A program made the translations under genes and the position numbers. From positions 124,001-188,000 of the forward strand of contig NZ_JANJQP010000003.1 in NCBI RefSeq assembly GCF_025758695.1: a stretch of DNA of 64,000 nucleotides. The letters run 5' to 3'. Shown here piece after piece: positions 41,883-48,477 of this stretch (positions are counted from its first letter, which is position 1; each line of letters starts with the position of its first letter). The stretch comes from Oenococcus kitaharae. Lineage in GTDB: Bacteria > Bacillota > Bacilli > Lactobacillales > Lactobacillaceae. The notes beneath the pieces are model-generated. The model saw nothing but the letters and a program-made list of their open reading frames with translations. It was not told where the DNA came from and made no database searches.

Positions 41883-42701
41883 ATGCCAAAGTATTTTTAC
41901 CGCACGATTGATGATTTAAACAATTTAATTAAGGAAAATTTGGCCAGACTGCAGTCTTATAATTTTGATTTGATTGTCGGTTTACCAAGACGAGGCATGA
42001 TTCCGGCCACCTTGATTGGTTTATTTTTAAATAAACCGGTTGTCAGCTTTAACGAACTAAATGCCAATATGGCTAGTGAAAAAATTGGTTATCGTTTGCA
42101 GGAAGAATCAGCCAAATTTCCGAAATCCTACAGCAATATCCTGTTAGTTGACGATTCGACCGACGAGGGTACCGTCTTTGAACAGGCCGCGGCTAAACTA
42201 GATGACGCGACAGCTAAAAAAGTGACGACTTTATCTGTCTATGCGACGGAAAAAGGCGGCCATCGTGTCGATCTTCACTTGGAAACATTAGAAGAACCCA
42301 AACTTTACGAGTGGAATATCCTGCACAAAAAAGCCGCTTTAGCCGATGCCGCGATGCGTTTTGAAGGAATTATTGCGACAAATGCCTTGACTGGCGAATG
42401 GATTCCGGTCACTTTGCCCAGTTATCCGATCAAAGTCATCTATTCTGGATTGCGGGAAAAGCACTGCGACAAGCTGGAAAGCTTTTTGAACCGTCATGGT
42501 GTTCATTTTGATGAATTGAAGATGGAGATTGTTTCATCGCGTCAATTGAAGCAGATTGTGGCTGACGAAAAAATTGATTTGGTTTACGAAAACGATATGT
42601 TTATCACGCGTTCTTTGGCTGACACAGTGGCCGTATACAACGTTGCCGGCAATTTCTTGGATAACGCCAATGCCACTGATGAATTGAGTTATGACGATTA
42701 A
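41883..42701 (+). CDS. Phosphoribosyltransferase fused to HAD-like domain
   Basis: 272 aa. The N-terminal half is a type I phosphoribosyltransferase: FDLIVGLPRRGMIPATLIG and the PRPP-binding loop NILLVDDSTDEGTVF (about residue 85). The C-terminal half (from about 180: PIKVIYSGLREKHCDKLESFLNRHG) looks like a degenerate HAD/phosphatase Rossmann domain ending in LVYENDMFITRSLADTVAVYNV. Similar two-domain proteins occur in polysaccharide or nucleotide-related loci, where their substrate is unknown. Strong SD (AGAAGGAGG). The next gene, a membrane protein, starts 28 bp later and is likely co-transcribed. Confidence 0.75.
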   Translation: MPKYFYRTIDDLNNLIKENLARLQSYNFDLIVGLPRRGMIPATLIGLFLNKPVVSFNELNANMASEKIGYRLQEESAKFPKSYSNILLVDDSTDEGTVFEQAAAKLDDATAKKVTTLSVYATEKGGHRVDLHLETLEEPKLYEWNILHKKAALADAAMRFEGIIATNALTGEWIPVTLPSYPIKVIYSGLREKHCDKLESFLNRHGVHFDELKMEIVSSRQLKQIVADEKIDLVYENDMFITRSLADTVAVYNVAGNFLDNANATDELSYDD

Positions 42702-42729
42702 AGCGGACTAGTTGACTAGGTAGGATGCG

Positions 42730-43290
42730 ATGAATAAAGCCGAGTGGATAGAAGAATTCAAAAAAATCAACGGTCGCGATCCCAGGCCTAGCGAGTTTCG
42801 CGAAGCTTTGAACCGTCAGGAGTTCAGCCTTGATGATAGTGGCGCTGATCAACCTTTGCCTGCTGTTGGCGAAGATGAGAGCCAATTAAGCCGCAAAGAA
42901 AAACGCCGTTTGGAAAAAGCGGCACGTGGCAAGAACCGGCACAATGGCATTAATGCCTTAATCTTATCAATGCTAAGTCTGCTGTTTACGCTGTCGCCAA
43001 TTCTGATTGTGCTCAATCCCCGTGTAATTTTAAACGCGGGCAGCGTCAGCAGCAATGATAATACCGGGTCATTTGTGGCCGCTTTATTCTTCTTTGGCGT
43101 GCTGCTTTTGCTGCTATCATTACTGTTTGCGATCATGAGCCTCTTTGAGAGCCCCAGGCAGATGGCTATTATTGCTTTTGTGTTTTCTCTGATCAACGCT
43201 TTTTATGTGTATACAGTTGTAAACTTTACACAGTTTTCTGCCATGGACTTTCAAAAGGTCGTCAGCATTTTCCAAAATATTTTCCGTTAA
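42730..43290 (+). CDS. Membrane protein with N-terminal cytosolic helical domain
   Basis: 186 aa. The first 75 residues are soluble and charged and begin with a motif seen in other lactic membrane proteins (EWIEEFKKINGRDPRPSEF), followed by a Lys/Arg-rich stretch (RKEKRRLEKAARGKNRHN). Three to four hydrophobic helices follow (about residues 78-97, 117-138, 146-165). Function unknown. It is co-oriented with the phosphoribosyltransferase gene and ends in a terminator. Confidence 0.7.
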   Translation: MNKAEWIEEFKKINGRDPRPSEFREALNRQEFSLDDSGADQPLPAVGEDESQLSRKEKRRLEKAARGKNRHNGINALILSMLSLLFTLSPILIVLNPRVILNAGSVSSNDNTGSFVAALFFFGVLLLLLSLLFAIMSLFESPRQMAIIAFVFSLINAFYVYTVVNFTQFSAMDFQKVVSIFQNIFR

Positions 43291-43304
43291 ATTGAACGAA
43301 ATTG

Positions 43305-43344
43305 AAAAAGGATATCTTTAACAACGATTAAGGGTATCTTTTTT
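43305..43344 (+). terminator. Intrinsic terminator
   Basis: AAAAAGGATATC (43305-43316) pairs with GGTATCTTTTTT (43333-43344), 12 bp with two G-T pairs. It marks the end of the housekeeping block and the left edge of the AT-rich island. Confidence 0.75.
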
Positions 43345-43397
43345 GTTATTCTTAAATTGCTATTGGTGGTTCATACTGTCGCTGGAAAGGACAAAAT

Positions 43398-43787
43398 ATG
43401 GCAGCAGATGCAATTCAATCAATTCGTTCATATTTTCAAATGTGGGTTGATCGAGATTTTTTAAATATTGACTGTCTCTTTGACTGGGATATTTATTATC
43501 GTGAATGTTACGGTGCATGTTATAGAAATTTAGATGAACTTCATTTATGGATCGAAAGTCAGCTAAAAAAACAAGTAGTGTTAGACTGGCACCTTCACGA
43601 TGTCTATGAGGATGGCCATTATTTTTTTGTCACATGGACTTTTCGAGCAAAAGAGAAGGAAACATATGTTTTTGATGGTTTGTCCAAAATAAAATTTAAC
43701 AGTCAAAATAAAATTTCGGAGATTATTGAATATGAGACAAAACATGACGTATTTTATCCCTTTAAAAAGAGTTCCTATGGTCGATAA
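43398..43787 (+). CDS. NTF2/SnoaL-like domain protein
   Basis: 129 aa, a single alpha+beta cone fold judged from the N-terminal helix (IQSIRSYFQMWVDRDFLNIDCLF), the aromatic-rich middle and the terminal strands (YFFVTWTFRAKEKETYVFDGLSKIKFN). Such proteins are often small isomerases or ligand-binding proteins, and no specific role can be assigned. The SD AAAGGAC is good. The composition is distinctly AT-richer than the preceding genes. The stop codon overlaps the start of a 23-aa frame (TAATG). Confidence 0.65.
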   Translation: MAADAIQSIRSYFQMWVDRDFLNIDCLFDWDIYYRECYGACYRNLDELHLWIESQLKKQVVLDWHLHDVYEDGHYFFVTWTFRAKEKETYVFDGLSKIKFNSQNKISEIIEYETKHDVFYPFKKSSYGR

Positions 43788-43858
43788 TGATGACGATAGC
43801 AAAAAAAGAAGTTGAAAATCTGAATCAATTAATTAAGCAGAATGGCAGTAAGAACTGA
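43787..43858 (+). CDS. 23-aa peptide ORF coupled between two genes
   Basis: Frame MMTIAKKEVENLNQLIKQNGSKN. It starts one base into the stop codon of the NTF2-like gene (TAATG) and its own stop overlaps the start of the next gene (TGATG), so it links the two by translational coupling. It could be a small functional peptide, a remnant of a decayed gene, or only a coupling device. Conservation would decide. Confidence 0.35.
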   Translation: MMTIAKKEVENLNQLIKQNGSKN

Positions 43859-44067
43859 TGAAAAAAATTATTTACAAAAAAATTCTTGGCCAAGCCATGA
43901 TTATGTGGCTGTTGCAGATTTTATTTGCAAGCTTTGTGGCAATCTATAGGCTCAATGTTTTTAAAATGTCTATCGATTTTGCTTTTACCGTGGGAACTGT
44001 GTTGATCATCGCTTACGCATTAAGCGTAGCTGGATATCTCGGTTATCGCAGAAACACTGCTAAATGA
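43858..44067 (+). CDS. Small two-TM membrane protein
   Basis: 69 aa with two hydrophobic helices (AMIMWLLQILFASFVAIYRL and AFTVGTVLIIAYALSVAGYLGY), a basic N-terminus (MKKIIYKKILG) and a basic end (RRNTAK). No recognised family. It has a weak SD and relies on coupling with the 23-aa frame. It is followed after about 120 bp by a long bidirectional terminator. Confidence 0.55.
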   Translation: MKKIIYKKILGQAMIMWLLQILFASFVAIYRLNVFKMSIDFAFTVGTVLIIAYALSVAGYLGYRRNTAK

Positions 44068-44188
44068 TGAATGATGGATAATACGGGTTGCCTATACCAA
44101 GGAAAATCACTTTTTAAAGTAGAAAGAAAAGTTATAAAACTTGTCCGGATTGCCGAACATATGAACTTATATTTTAATTTTAAGCAAG

Positions 44189-44222
44189 AAAAACCTATCT
44201 AGTTGGAACTAGATAGGTTTTT
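44189..44222. terminator. Long bidirectional terminator
   Basis: AAAAACCTATCTAGTT (44189-44204) and its exact reverse complement (44207-44222) are separated by 2 bp. It separates the plus-strand genes from the convergent minus-strand cluster of small genes. Confidence 0.9.
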
Positions 44223-44229
44223 CTGGTCT

Positions 44230-44377
44230 TTAGAACCGTTTAACTCTGCCAATGATAATCCAAATAACCAGGAAAGCAATGATGTAGATAACAGACTTTG
44301 TTGAAAGGGCTAAAAGCAGAGCTAAAGCTGAAAGCGCTGCTAAGAAGCCACTAAGGCCTTTTTTATTTTGATGTCAT
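44230..44377 (-). pseudogene. Frameshifted small membrane protein gene
   Basis: A good SD (GGAAAG) 7 nt before ATG 44377 opens MTSK and then hits TAA. Removing one A from the AAAA run (44366-44369) would open a 48-aa protein MTSNKKGLSGFLAALS..., with a long hydrophobic segment (STKSVIYIIAFLVIWIIIG) and ending VKRF at 44230. The downstream frame keeps membrane-protein composition throughout. It is either a recently broken gene or a homopolymer sequencing error. Confidence 0.45.
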
Positions 44378-44447
44378 GACGATACTTTCCTTTCGTTTTC
44401 ACTGAATTTTATAAAAGTCTATGCTGTTTGCTACTTGCTGACTTGGT

Positions 44448-44768
44448 TCAATATTTTCTTGTCAAAACAAGCCCATCTGGCTTTCCGCTGATGTCATATG
44501 CTCTGAGAATCTGCAGCAGGACATCAGCGGAAAGCAGGCGAATAACTCGATAAGCTTGCAGCAAGGGGATACCGGCCTCGGTGAGGACTCGGCGTAGTTG
44601 ATGATCAAAGCTGATATTGGCTGAAGGGGAATAATTGATTTTTTCAATGTTGCCGGCTTTGACTTTCATTAAACAACGCAGCTTTTTAGCCAGAGTGCCA
44701 GTCACTTGAATCTCTGTTTCTTTGTTGTTGATCTGCAATTGTAAAATTTGTTTGTCTTGTCTGATCAA
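44448..44768 (-). CDS. Hypothetical protein in the rgg island
   Basis: 106 aa, soluble, basic, no recognised family. It starts with TTG behind AGGAG. The C-terminal half (RRVLTEAGIPLLQAYRVIRLLSADVLLQIL) is probably helical. The first 35 residues (ILQLQINNKETEIQVTGTLAKKL) look beta-rich. It is the only clearly non-membrane product of the minus-strand group downstream of the 45.5-kb promoter repeat, so it may be a regulator or accessory protein. Confidence 0.55.
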   Translation of the reverse strand: MIRQDKQILQLQINNKETEIQVTGTLAKKLRCLMKVKAGNIEKINYSPSANISFDHQLRRVLTEAGIPLLQAYRVIRLLSADVLLQILRAYDISGKPDGLVLTRKY

Positions 44769-44819
44769 TAATCAGCTCCTATGGTTAAAGGATCATCCGG
44801 ATCATTCTTCTATCAGCTT

Positions 44820-45077
44820 TCATTTAGGATTAGTGTTACTGACATTGGCTCGTTTTTTAGCCTGGTGTTTTCGATAAGAATATTCTACCCAGCCCCAAAA
44901 GAAAAAGAAGATAAAAGTGTTGGGCATGTCTAAGATACTTCGTTTGACATAAGTAGCAACTTGATAACCGTGGCCGGCTACAAGGTCGATGATGCCGCGA
45001 AGACCAAAAGAGATCACTAAATCAAAAATCAGGAAAAAGAGGACGTAACCTAAAGTTGCCTTGATAAGTTTTTTCAA
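44820..45077 (-). CDS. Small two-TM membrane protein
   Basis: 85 aa if started at TTG 45077, which has AGAGGA 9 nt upstream. An in-frame TTG at 45104 gives 94 aa but has no SD. Two hydrophobic helices (GYVLFFLIFDLVISFGL and MPNTFIFFFFWGWVEY) with a basic tail (RKHQAKKRAN). No recognised family. It is 13 bp or more downstream of the 67-aa gene and probably in one transcript with it. Such proteins often serve as immunity or transport accessories beside peptide genes, but nothing in the sequence proves this. Confidence 0.6.
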   Translation of the reverse strand: MKKLIKATLGYVLFFLIFDLVISFGLRGIIDLVAGHGYQVATYVKRSILDMPNTFIFFFFWGWVEYSYRKHQAKKRANVSNTNPK

Positions 45078-45117
45078 ATTTGCGTTTCCTCTTTTCTTAG
45101 ACAAGTTGTATCAAGGA

Positions 45118-45321
45118 TTACTTCTCTTGGTGATCTTTATTATCTAGATGTTTAGCTGTATAGCCCGCAAGGAAAGCCGCAATCAAGACAACGATGATTT
45201 GTGTGATGAACAACCAAGTACCCTTTAAAAACGTGTTGAGGAAAAATTCATTGATGCAGCCAGCAATTAAGACACTGATTCCAGCTGCTAAAGCCGCTGC
45301 TTGTGCATTTTTGTTTTTCAT
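45118..45321 (-). CDS. Small two-TM membrane protein
   Basis: 67 aa with two hydrophobic segments (ALAAGISVLIAGCI and FITQIIVVLIAAFLAGYTA) and a charged C-terminus. The start is placed at ATG 45321, with AAGGAGGA 6 nt upstream; the ATG at 45327 touches the SD itself. No recognised family. It precedes the 85-aa gene in the same direction. Confidence 0.6.
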   Translation of the reverse strand: MKNKNAQAAALAAGISVLIAGCINEFFLNTFLKGTWLFITQIIVVLIAAFLAGYTAKHLDNKDHQEK

Positions 45322-45465
45322 TCGCATTCCTCCTTATTTTGGCGAAGAGATGATAATCGGTGACCAATTTTTTTGAATAGACTATCTGGAGAAGGTTAAC
45401 CAAGAATCTTACTAGTAGATATATTTACCCATAAATTCCACCATGGTCAATGCCATTTGCTAACA

Positions 45466-45846
45466 TCACGATACCGCCTTTGCCCTTCTAACGAAGGCCA
45501 CAATCAAATTCAGTATGATCCAGATCACTAAGACAGCAGCATAACTAAGAAGAGTCAAAGTCCAATGATCAATGTGAAAAATAGCCAAGGCTTCTGTAGG
45601 CAGATAGAGACACAAGAAAATAATCAGGCCTGCTTTTGTCTTGCCTAAACGCTGGAAACTATGGTCCAGTCTCATAAACAATAGCGGAAAAGCAATCGTA
45701 AAACTAACAAAAGCAGAATTGAGTGAAACAGTTGATTGCCCTTGAATCAAAAAGACAGTTAAGCCTATCAACAGCCAGACGAACAAGGCTGTTTGACAGA
45801 CCGTTTTCACGTATTGAACTGGCTGAAATTTGCTTGTCTTTTCCAT
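45466..45846 (-). CDS. Four-TM membrane protein
   Basis: 126 aa with four hydrophobic helices and Lys/Arg-rich ends (RRAKAVS). The SD AAGGTG is well placed. It follows one copy of the duplicated promoter block (45891-46000). The topology and the IAFPLL segment resemble the 114-aa membrane protein beside the second rgg (57543-57887, IAFPII), so the two may be distant paralogues attached to Rgg loci. Function unknown; an immunity-type role is a guess from context. Confidence 0.6.
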   Translation of the reverse strand: MEKTSKFQPVQYVKTVCQTALFVWLLIGLTVFLIQGQSTVSLNSAFVSFTIAFPLLFMRLDHSFQRLGKTKAGLIIFLCLYLPTEALAIFHIDHWTLTLLSYAAVLVIWIILNLIVAFVRRAKAVS

Positions 45847-45890
45847 GATGGCACCTTAGTAGGTTCGATACTCTGACCTGATTAGGCTTT

Positions 45891-46000
45891 CCCTTCTTAG
45901 AATTAAGTTCAGATTAGCACTTTCAATATGCGTTTAAGCAAAACTAGCTAAATGAGCGAATTAGCAACTCTGTTCGTCACTTATTTTACGAACAGCGTTT
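45891..46000 (-). repeat. Promoter block copy A (duplicated upstream region)
   Basis: About 105 bp that aligns over its whole length with 47096-47204. Shared landmarks in plus orientation are CTTAGAATTAAGTTCAGA, AATATGC, GCTAAAT-AGCGAATTAGC and the CAACTCT-TTC stretch. It contains an inverted repeat GCTAA...TTAGC and a second one GTTCGT...ACGAAC. It lies before the four-TM gene and after the 57-aa gene. Confidence 0.75.
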
Positions 46001-46173
46001 TATTTTTTATTTTGACGATCCAGATGGCTACCCCAAAAACCAACTAACACGCCAAGCACGATCAATACATAGCCGGCTAAGTCATGATAGGGAAGCTTAA
46101 GACGATTACTAACCCATAAGATGACTAACAGAATGATCACTGAGATTGTGCGAAAGCAAAAACCTTTTTTCAT
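46000..46173 (-). CDS. Small two-TM membrane protein
   Basis: 57 aa, MKKGFCFRTISVIILL... with two hydrophobic segments and a charged end (SHLDRQNKK). ATG 46173 follows AGGAT/TAGGAT. It is separated from the upstream 131-aa gene by a terminator (46236-46259), so it would need read-through or its own promoter. No recognised family. Confidence 0.55.
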   Translation of the reverse strand: MKKGFCFRTISVIILLVILWVSNRLKLPYHDLAGYVLIVLGVLVGFWGSHLDRQNKK

Positions 46174-46235
46174 ATCCTATCATCCTTCAATGAAATTACC
46201 TCTGTTATCCTCTCTGAATTCTGATTTGGCACAGA

Positions 46236-46259
46236 AAAACCCATCTTTAGATGGGTTTT
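46236..46259 (-). terminator. Intrinsic terminator in the rgg island
   Basis: AAAACCCATCT (46236-46246) and AGATGGGTTTT (46249-46259). Read on the minus strand the stem ends in a T-run. It closes the two-gene unit 46678-47082 plus 46279-46674. Confidence 0.85.
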
Positions 46260-46278
46260 AATAGATGAAACCTTAATA

Positions 46279-46674
46279 TTAGTAGCGGTCTAGGAAGAAC
46301 AAGTTCCTAAACCAGTGTTTAAAATTTGCTTTGAACCAGGCTGGGCTGGGCATAAAGATCATGATCGATAGATAAAAAGACAAATAGAGTAAGAGCCCTG
46401 TCATAAATTGGCCGACCGGCTGGATTTGTAAAACTGAGATGGGCCATAAGATCAAAGCGACAACATCCGAGATGATCGTCCACAGTAAGCGACGAGACGG
46501 GTTATAACTGTTGTACAAGAAATAAAAACGTGCCACAGCCCATAAGGTTAGTAGGATAAAAGCGATACTAGCCAGATTGGTTGGTCTCAGTATTTTCGGT
46601 TCGCTGATCATGGTGAGCAAAAACAGACTCAAAGCCAGCCATTTACCTATCATTGTTATTTTTGATAAAGTCAT
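46279..46674 (-). CDS. Four-TM membrane protein, partner of the secreted peptide
   Basis: 131 aa with four hydrophobic helices and a basic aromatic C-terminus (WFKANFKHWFRNLFFLDRY). Its SD (GAGGT) overlaps the stop codon of the secreted-peptide gene and the two genes are 3 bp apart, so they are translationally coupled. The peptide-plus-small-membrane-protein pairing is the usual layout of bacteriocin and immunity genes, but no known immunity family is recognised. Confidence 0.65.
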   Translation of the reverse strand: MTLSKITMIGKWLALSLFLLTMISEPKILRPTNLASIAFILLTLWAVARFYFLYNSYNPSRRLLWTIISDVVALILWPISVLQIQPVGQFMTGLLLYLSFYLSIMIFMPSPAWFKANFKHWFRNLFFLDRY

Positions 46675-46677
46675 TTT

Positions 46678-47082
46678 CTACCTCACTACGTGTATACCAT
46701 AGAATTTATGTGTTTTGTAATTGAAAGATAACTCTACATATTTATAGTTTACTTGAGAAACATTATAACCAATTGCACCAATAATAAAACTTAGAGCAGG
46801 TGCGGCCTCACCTGATGCAAGCCCAACAATTGTGCCACCGATATAAAATAGTGCATCCACTTGGCTTTTAGTGATTCTAATAGAAACGTAACCAGATGTT
46901 TTTTCTAGAACTTTGCCTACCGCGGCTCCTTGCCCAACATTCGGGCTCATATAAGGCTGATTATAAGTTATGGCTATGTTGCTATTAATCGGACTAGCAG
47001 TGTCCGCAAAGGCTGCTAGTGGCGTGACTGCTGTCGACAGTGTTACTGCAACCAAGGCTGAAGCTAGAATTTTCTTCTTCGT
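46678..47082 (-). CDS. Secreted bacteriocin-like peptide with non-standard start (ACG)
   Basis: 134 aa if read from ACG 47082. The N-terminus [M]KKKILASALVAVTLS... is an ideal Sec signal peptide, with cleavage expected after PLAAFA. The mature part is about 108 aa, with a Gly/Ala-rich hydrophobic centre (FYIGGTIVGLASGEAAP, FIIGAIGY) and a Tyr/Lys-rich end (YKYVELSFNYKTHKFYG). The ACG stands where ATG is expected, 11 nt after AAGGGAG, with a stop codon just upstream in frame. An in-frame TTG at 47055 would cut off half the signal and has no SD. No named bacteriocin family is recognised. Confidence 0.6.
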   Translation of the reverse strand, partial: TKKKILASALVAVTLSTAVTPLAAFADTASPINSNIAITYNQPYMSPNVGQGAAVGKVLEKTSGYVSIRITKSQVDALFYIGGTIVGLASGEAAPALSFIIGAIGYNVSQVNYKYVELSFNYKTHKFYGIHVVR

Positions 47083-47095
47083 TTTTTAATTTTCT

Positions 47096-47204
47096 CCCTT
47101 TCTTAGAATTAAGTTCAGACTACTGCTTTTAATATGCATTCAAAAAAATTCGCTAAATAAGCGAATTAGCAACTCTTTTCATTACCTTTTTTGCGAGTAA
47201 AGCT
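47096..47204 (-). repeat. Promoter block copy B (duplicated upstream region)
   Basis: Second copy of the block at 45891-46000, filling the gap between rgg and the secreted-peptide gene. It contains the perfect interrupted palindrome AATTCGCT-5 nt-AGCGAATT, overlapping GCTAA...TTAGC. The conserved right end carries the AAAGGGAG SD of the peptide gene. Confidence 0.75.
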
Positions 47205-48086
47205 TCATTTGTTAGAGCTTAAGTATTTTTGAAGATAATCTTCATAGGAAGAAGCTAGGCGATCAGCGCCTAAGTCACGAAGCTGTTGGATCAAAATGCG
47301 ATTCTTGTCACGACCTTTTTCGATGTCTAGCTCAAATAAGTTTTCTAGAAATTGGACTTTGAAACGTACAAGCAGCAGAGGCTCATCTTTACCTAATAGG
47401 TGTTTGACCTTAGCGAGCATTGCTTTCGCCTCTTTTTGTTGGTTTTTTCTGAATAAAAGGTCAACAATATTAGTCAAAGTAGTCAAAATATTGCTATGTA
47501 AAGGGCCTACCTGATCCTTATAAACGAGTTCTTTTGCGACCACTTCTATCATTTTAGTGGAAGCCAGGGGTGCTGTATTATTAAAAACTGATAAATTGAA
47601 GGCATCCCAATTTTGAAGCTGCATAAAATGGTCTTCTAATTGCTCAACGATTGTCTCTTTAAGATGGAACCGCCCTTCTGATTCTTTAATTAATGCAGCA
47701 AGCGTTGTTAATTCGATCAGATTGAGCACATTACCATCGTGTCCAAAATCTTCTTGCAACTGCTTGGCGTTAGTTTCTATCGTACTTAAATCGTTAGCCT
47801 CGTAATCACGTCTGACTTCTCTTAGAAATTGCCCATACCGACCCCTGAGACTTAAATCAATTTCCTTTGTCGAAGAAACTTGTTCGTAAAAGGAATCTAA
47901 ATCTACATTCATCCTTTTTAAGAGCCGGGCTAAATCCAAAAAGGTAAGATGATTTTTGCCCACTTCAAATTTGTTTAACGAGGAATAAGAGATGATTCCT
48001 TGAGCTAGTTCCTGTCCTGAAATGTGATTGTCTTTTCTAATTTCTCTGAACAGCTTGCCGGCTTTTTTAAAATCTTCCTCGTACAT
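47205..48086 (-). CDS. Rgg/GadR/MutR-family transcriptional regulator (copy 1)
   Basis: 293-aa quorum-sensing type regulator. The N-terminal XRE HTH (LFREIRKDNHISGQELAQGIISYSSLNKFEVGKNHLTF, about residues 12-50) is followed by helical TPR-like repeats that bind short hydrophobic peptides in characterised relatives. It lacks an SD; AT-rich -10-like bases lie 5-8 nt before the ATG. A hydrophobic 42-aa ORF starts 56 bp away in the opposite direction. Downstream lies promoter block B, the probable target. Confidence 0.9.
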   Translation of the reverse strand: MYEEDFKKAGKLFREIRKDNHISGQELAQGIISYSSLNKFEVGKNHLTFLDLARLLKRMNVDLDSFYEQVSSTKEIDLSLRGRYGQFLREVRRDYEANDLSTIETNAKQLQEDFGHDGNVLNLIELTTLAALIKESEGRFHLKETIVEQLEDHFMQLQNWDAFNLSVFNNTAPLASTKMIEVVAKELVYKDQVGPLHSNILTTLTNIVDLLFRKNQQKEAKAMLAKVKHLLGKDEPLLLVRFKVQFLENLFELDIEKGRDKNRILIQQLRDLGADRLASSYEDYLQKYLSSNK

Positions 48087-48142
48087 TTGGAATTATTATG
48101 ACATATATCTGATAGTATGGTAAACAAAAAAGGGCTAATATC

Positions 48143-48271
48143 ATGAAAAAACTAATTCGAAATTTCCAATTATTATTTCTGACCATTTTGGGTGTATATA
48201 TCATTATCGATCCAGATGGACAAGGAAGTGAATATATTAAAAATGCTTTTAATATCTTGATTATCAAGTAA
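48143..48271 (+). CDS. Candidate SHP-type pheromone precursor (copy 1)
   Basis: 42-aa hydrophobic frame starting MKKLIRNFQLLFLTILGVY and ending NAFNILIIK, divergent from rgg. The basic N-terminus, the hydrophobic core and the aliphatic C-terminal end preceded by a polar stretch (IDPDGQGSEYIK) resemble precursors of short hydrophobic peptides sensed by Rgg proteins, although it is longer than typical SHPs. The SD is weak (AGGG, 10 nt upstream). The call rests on position and composition. Confidence 0.5.
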   Translation: MKKLIRNFQLLFLTILGVYIIIDPDGQGSEYIKNAFNILIIK

Positions 48272-48328
48272 AATTTTCGCACAAGCAGATGGGGTTCAAG
48301 TTAGATTTTCGGCCTGCCTGTCTTTTGC

Positions 48329-48356
48329 TTGTCTTCAAACAGAAAAGTGCTATATT
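48329..48356 (+). promoter_or_regulatory. Promoter of the immunity-like gene
   Basis: -35 TTGTCT (48329-48334), 16 bp, -10 TATATT (48351-48356), about 120 bp before the start codon at 48478. The leader between them has no obvious terminator. Confidence 0.5.
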
Positions 48357-48477
48357 ATTAAGCTAATGGCTGGATATACTCAAAGCATATAGATGGTCAC
48401 ATACGGTTAGCTGCTGGATACAGTTTTCAAAAGCGTGCGAAAGATTAAATCATTCAATCGAGAGAAAGGGCACAATC

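Noticed and set aside
48067-48282. 71-aa minus-strand frame upstream of rgg copy 1
   Set aside because: Antisense of the hydrophobic peptide candidate, no SD, overlaps the rgg start.
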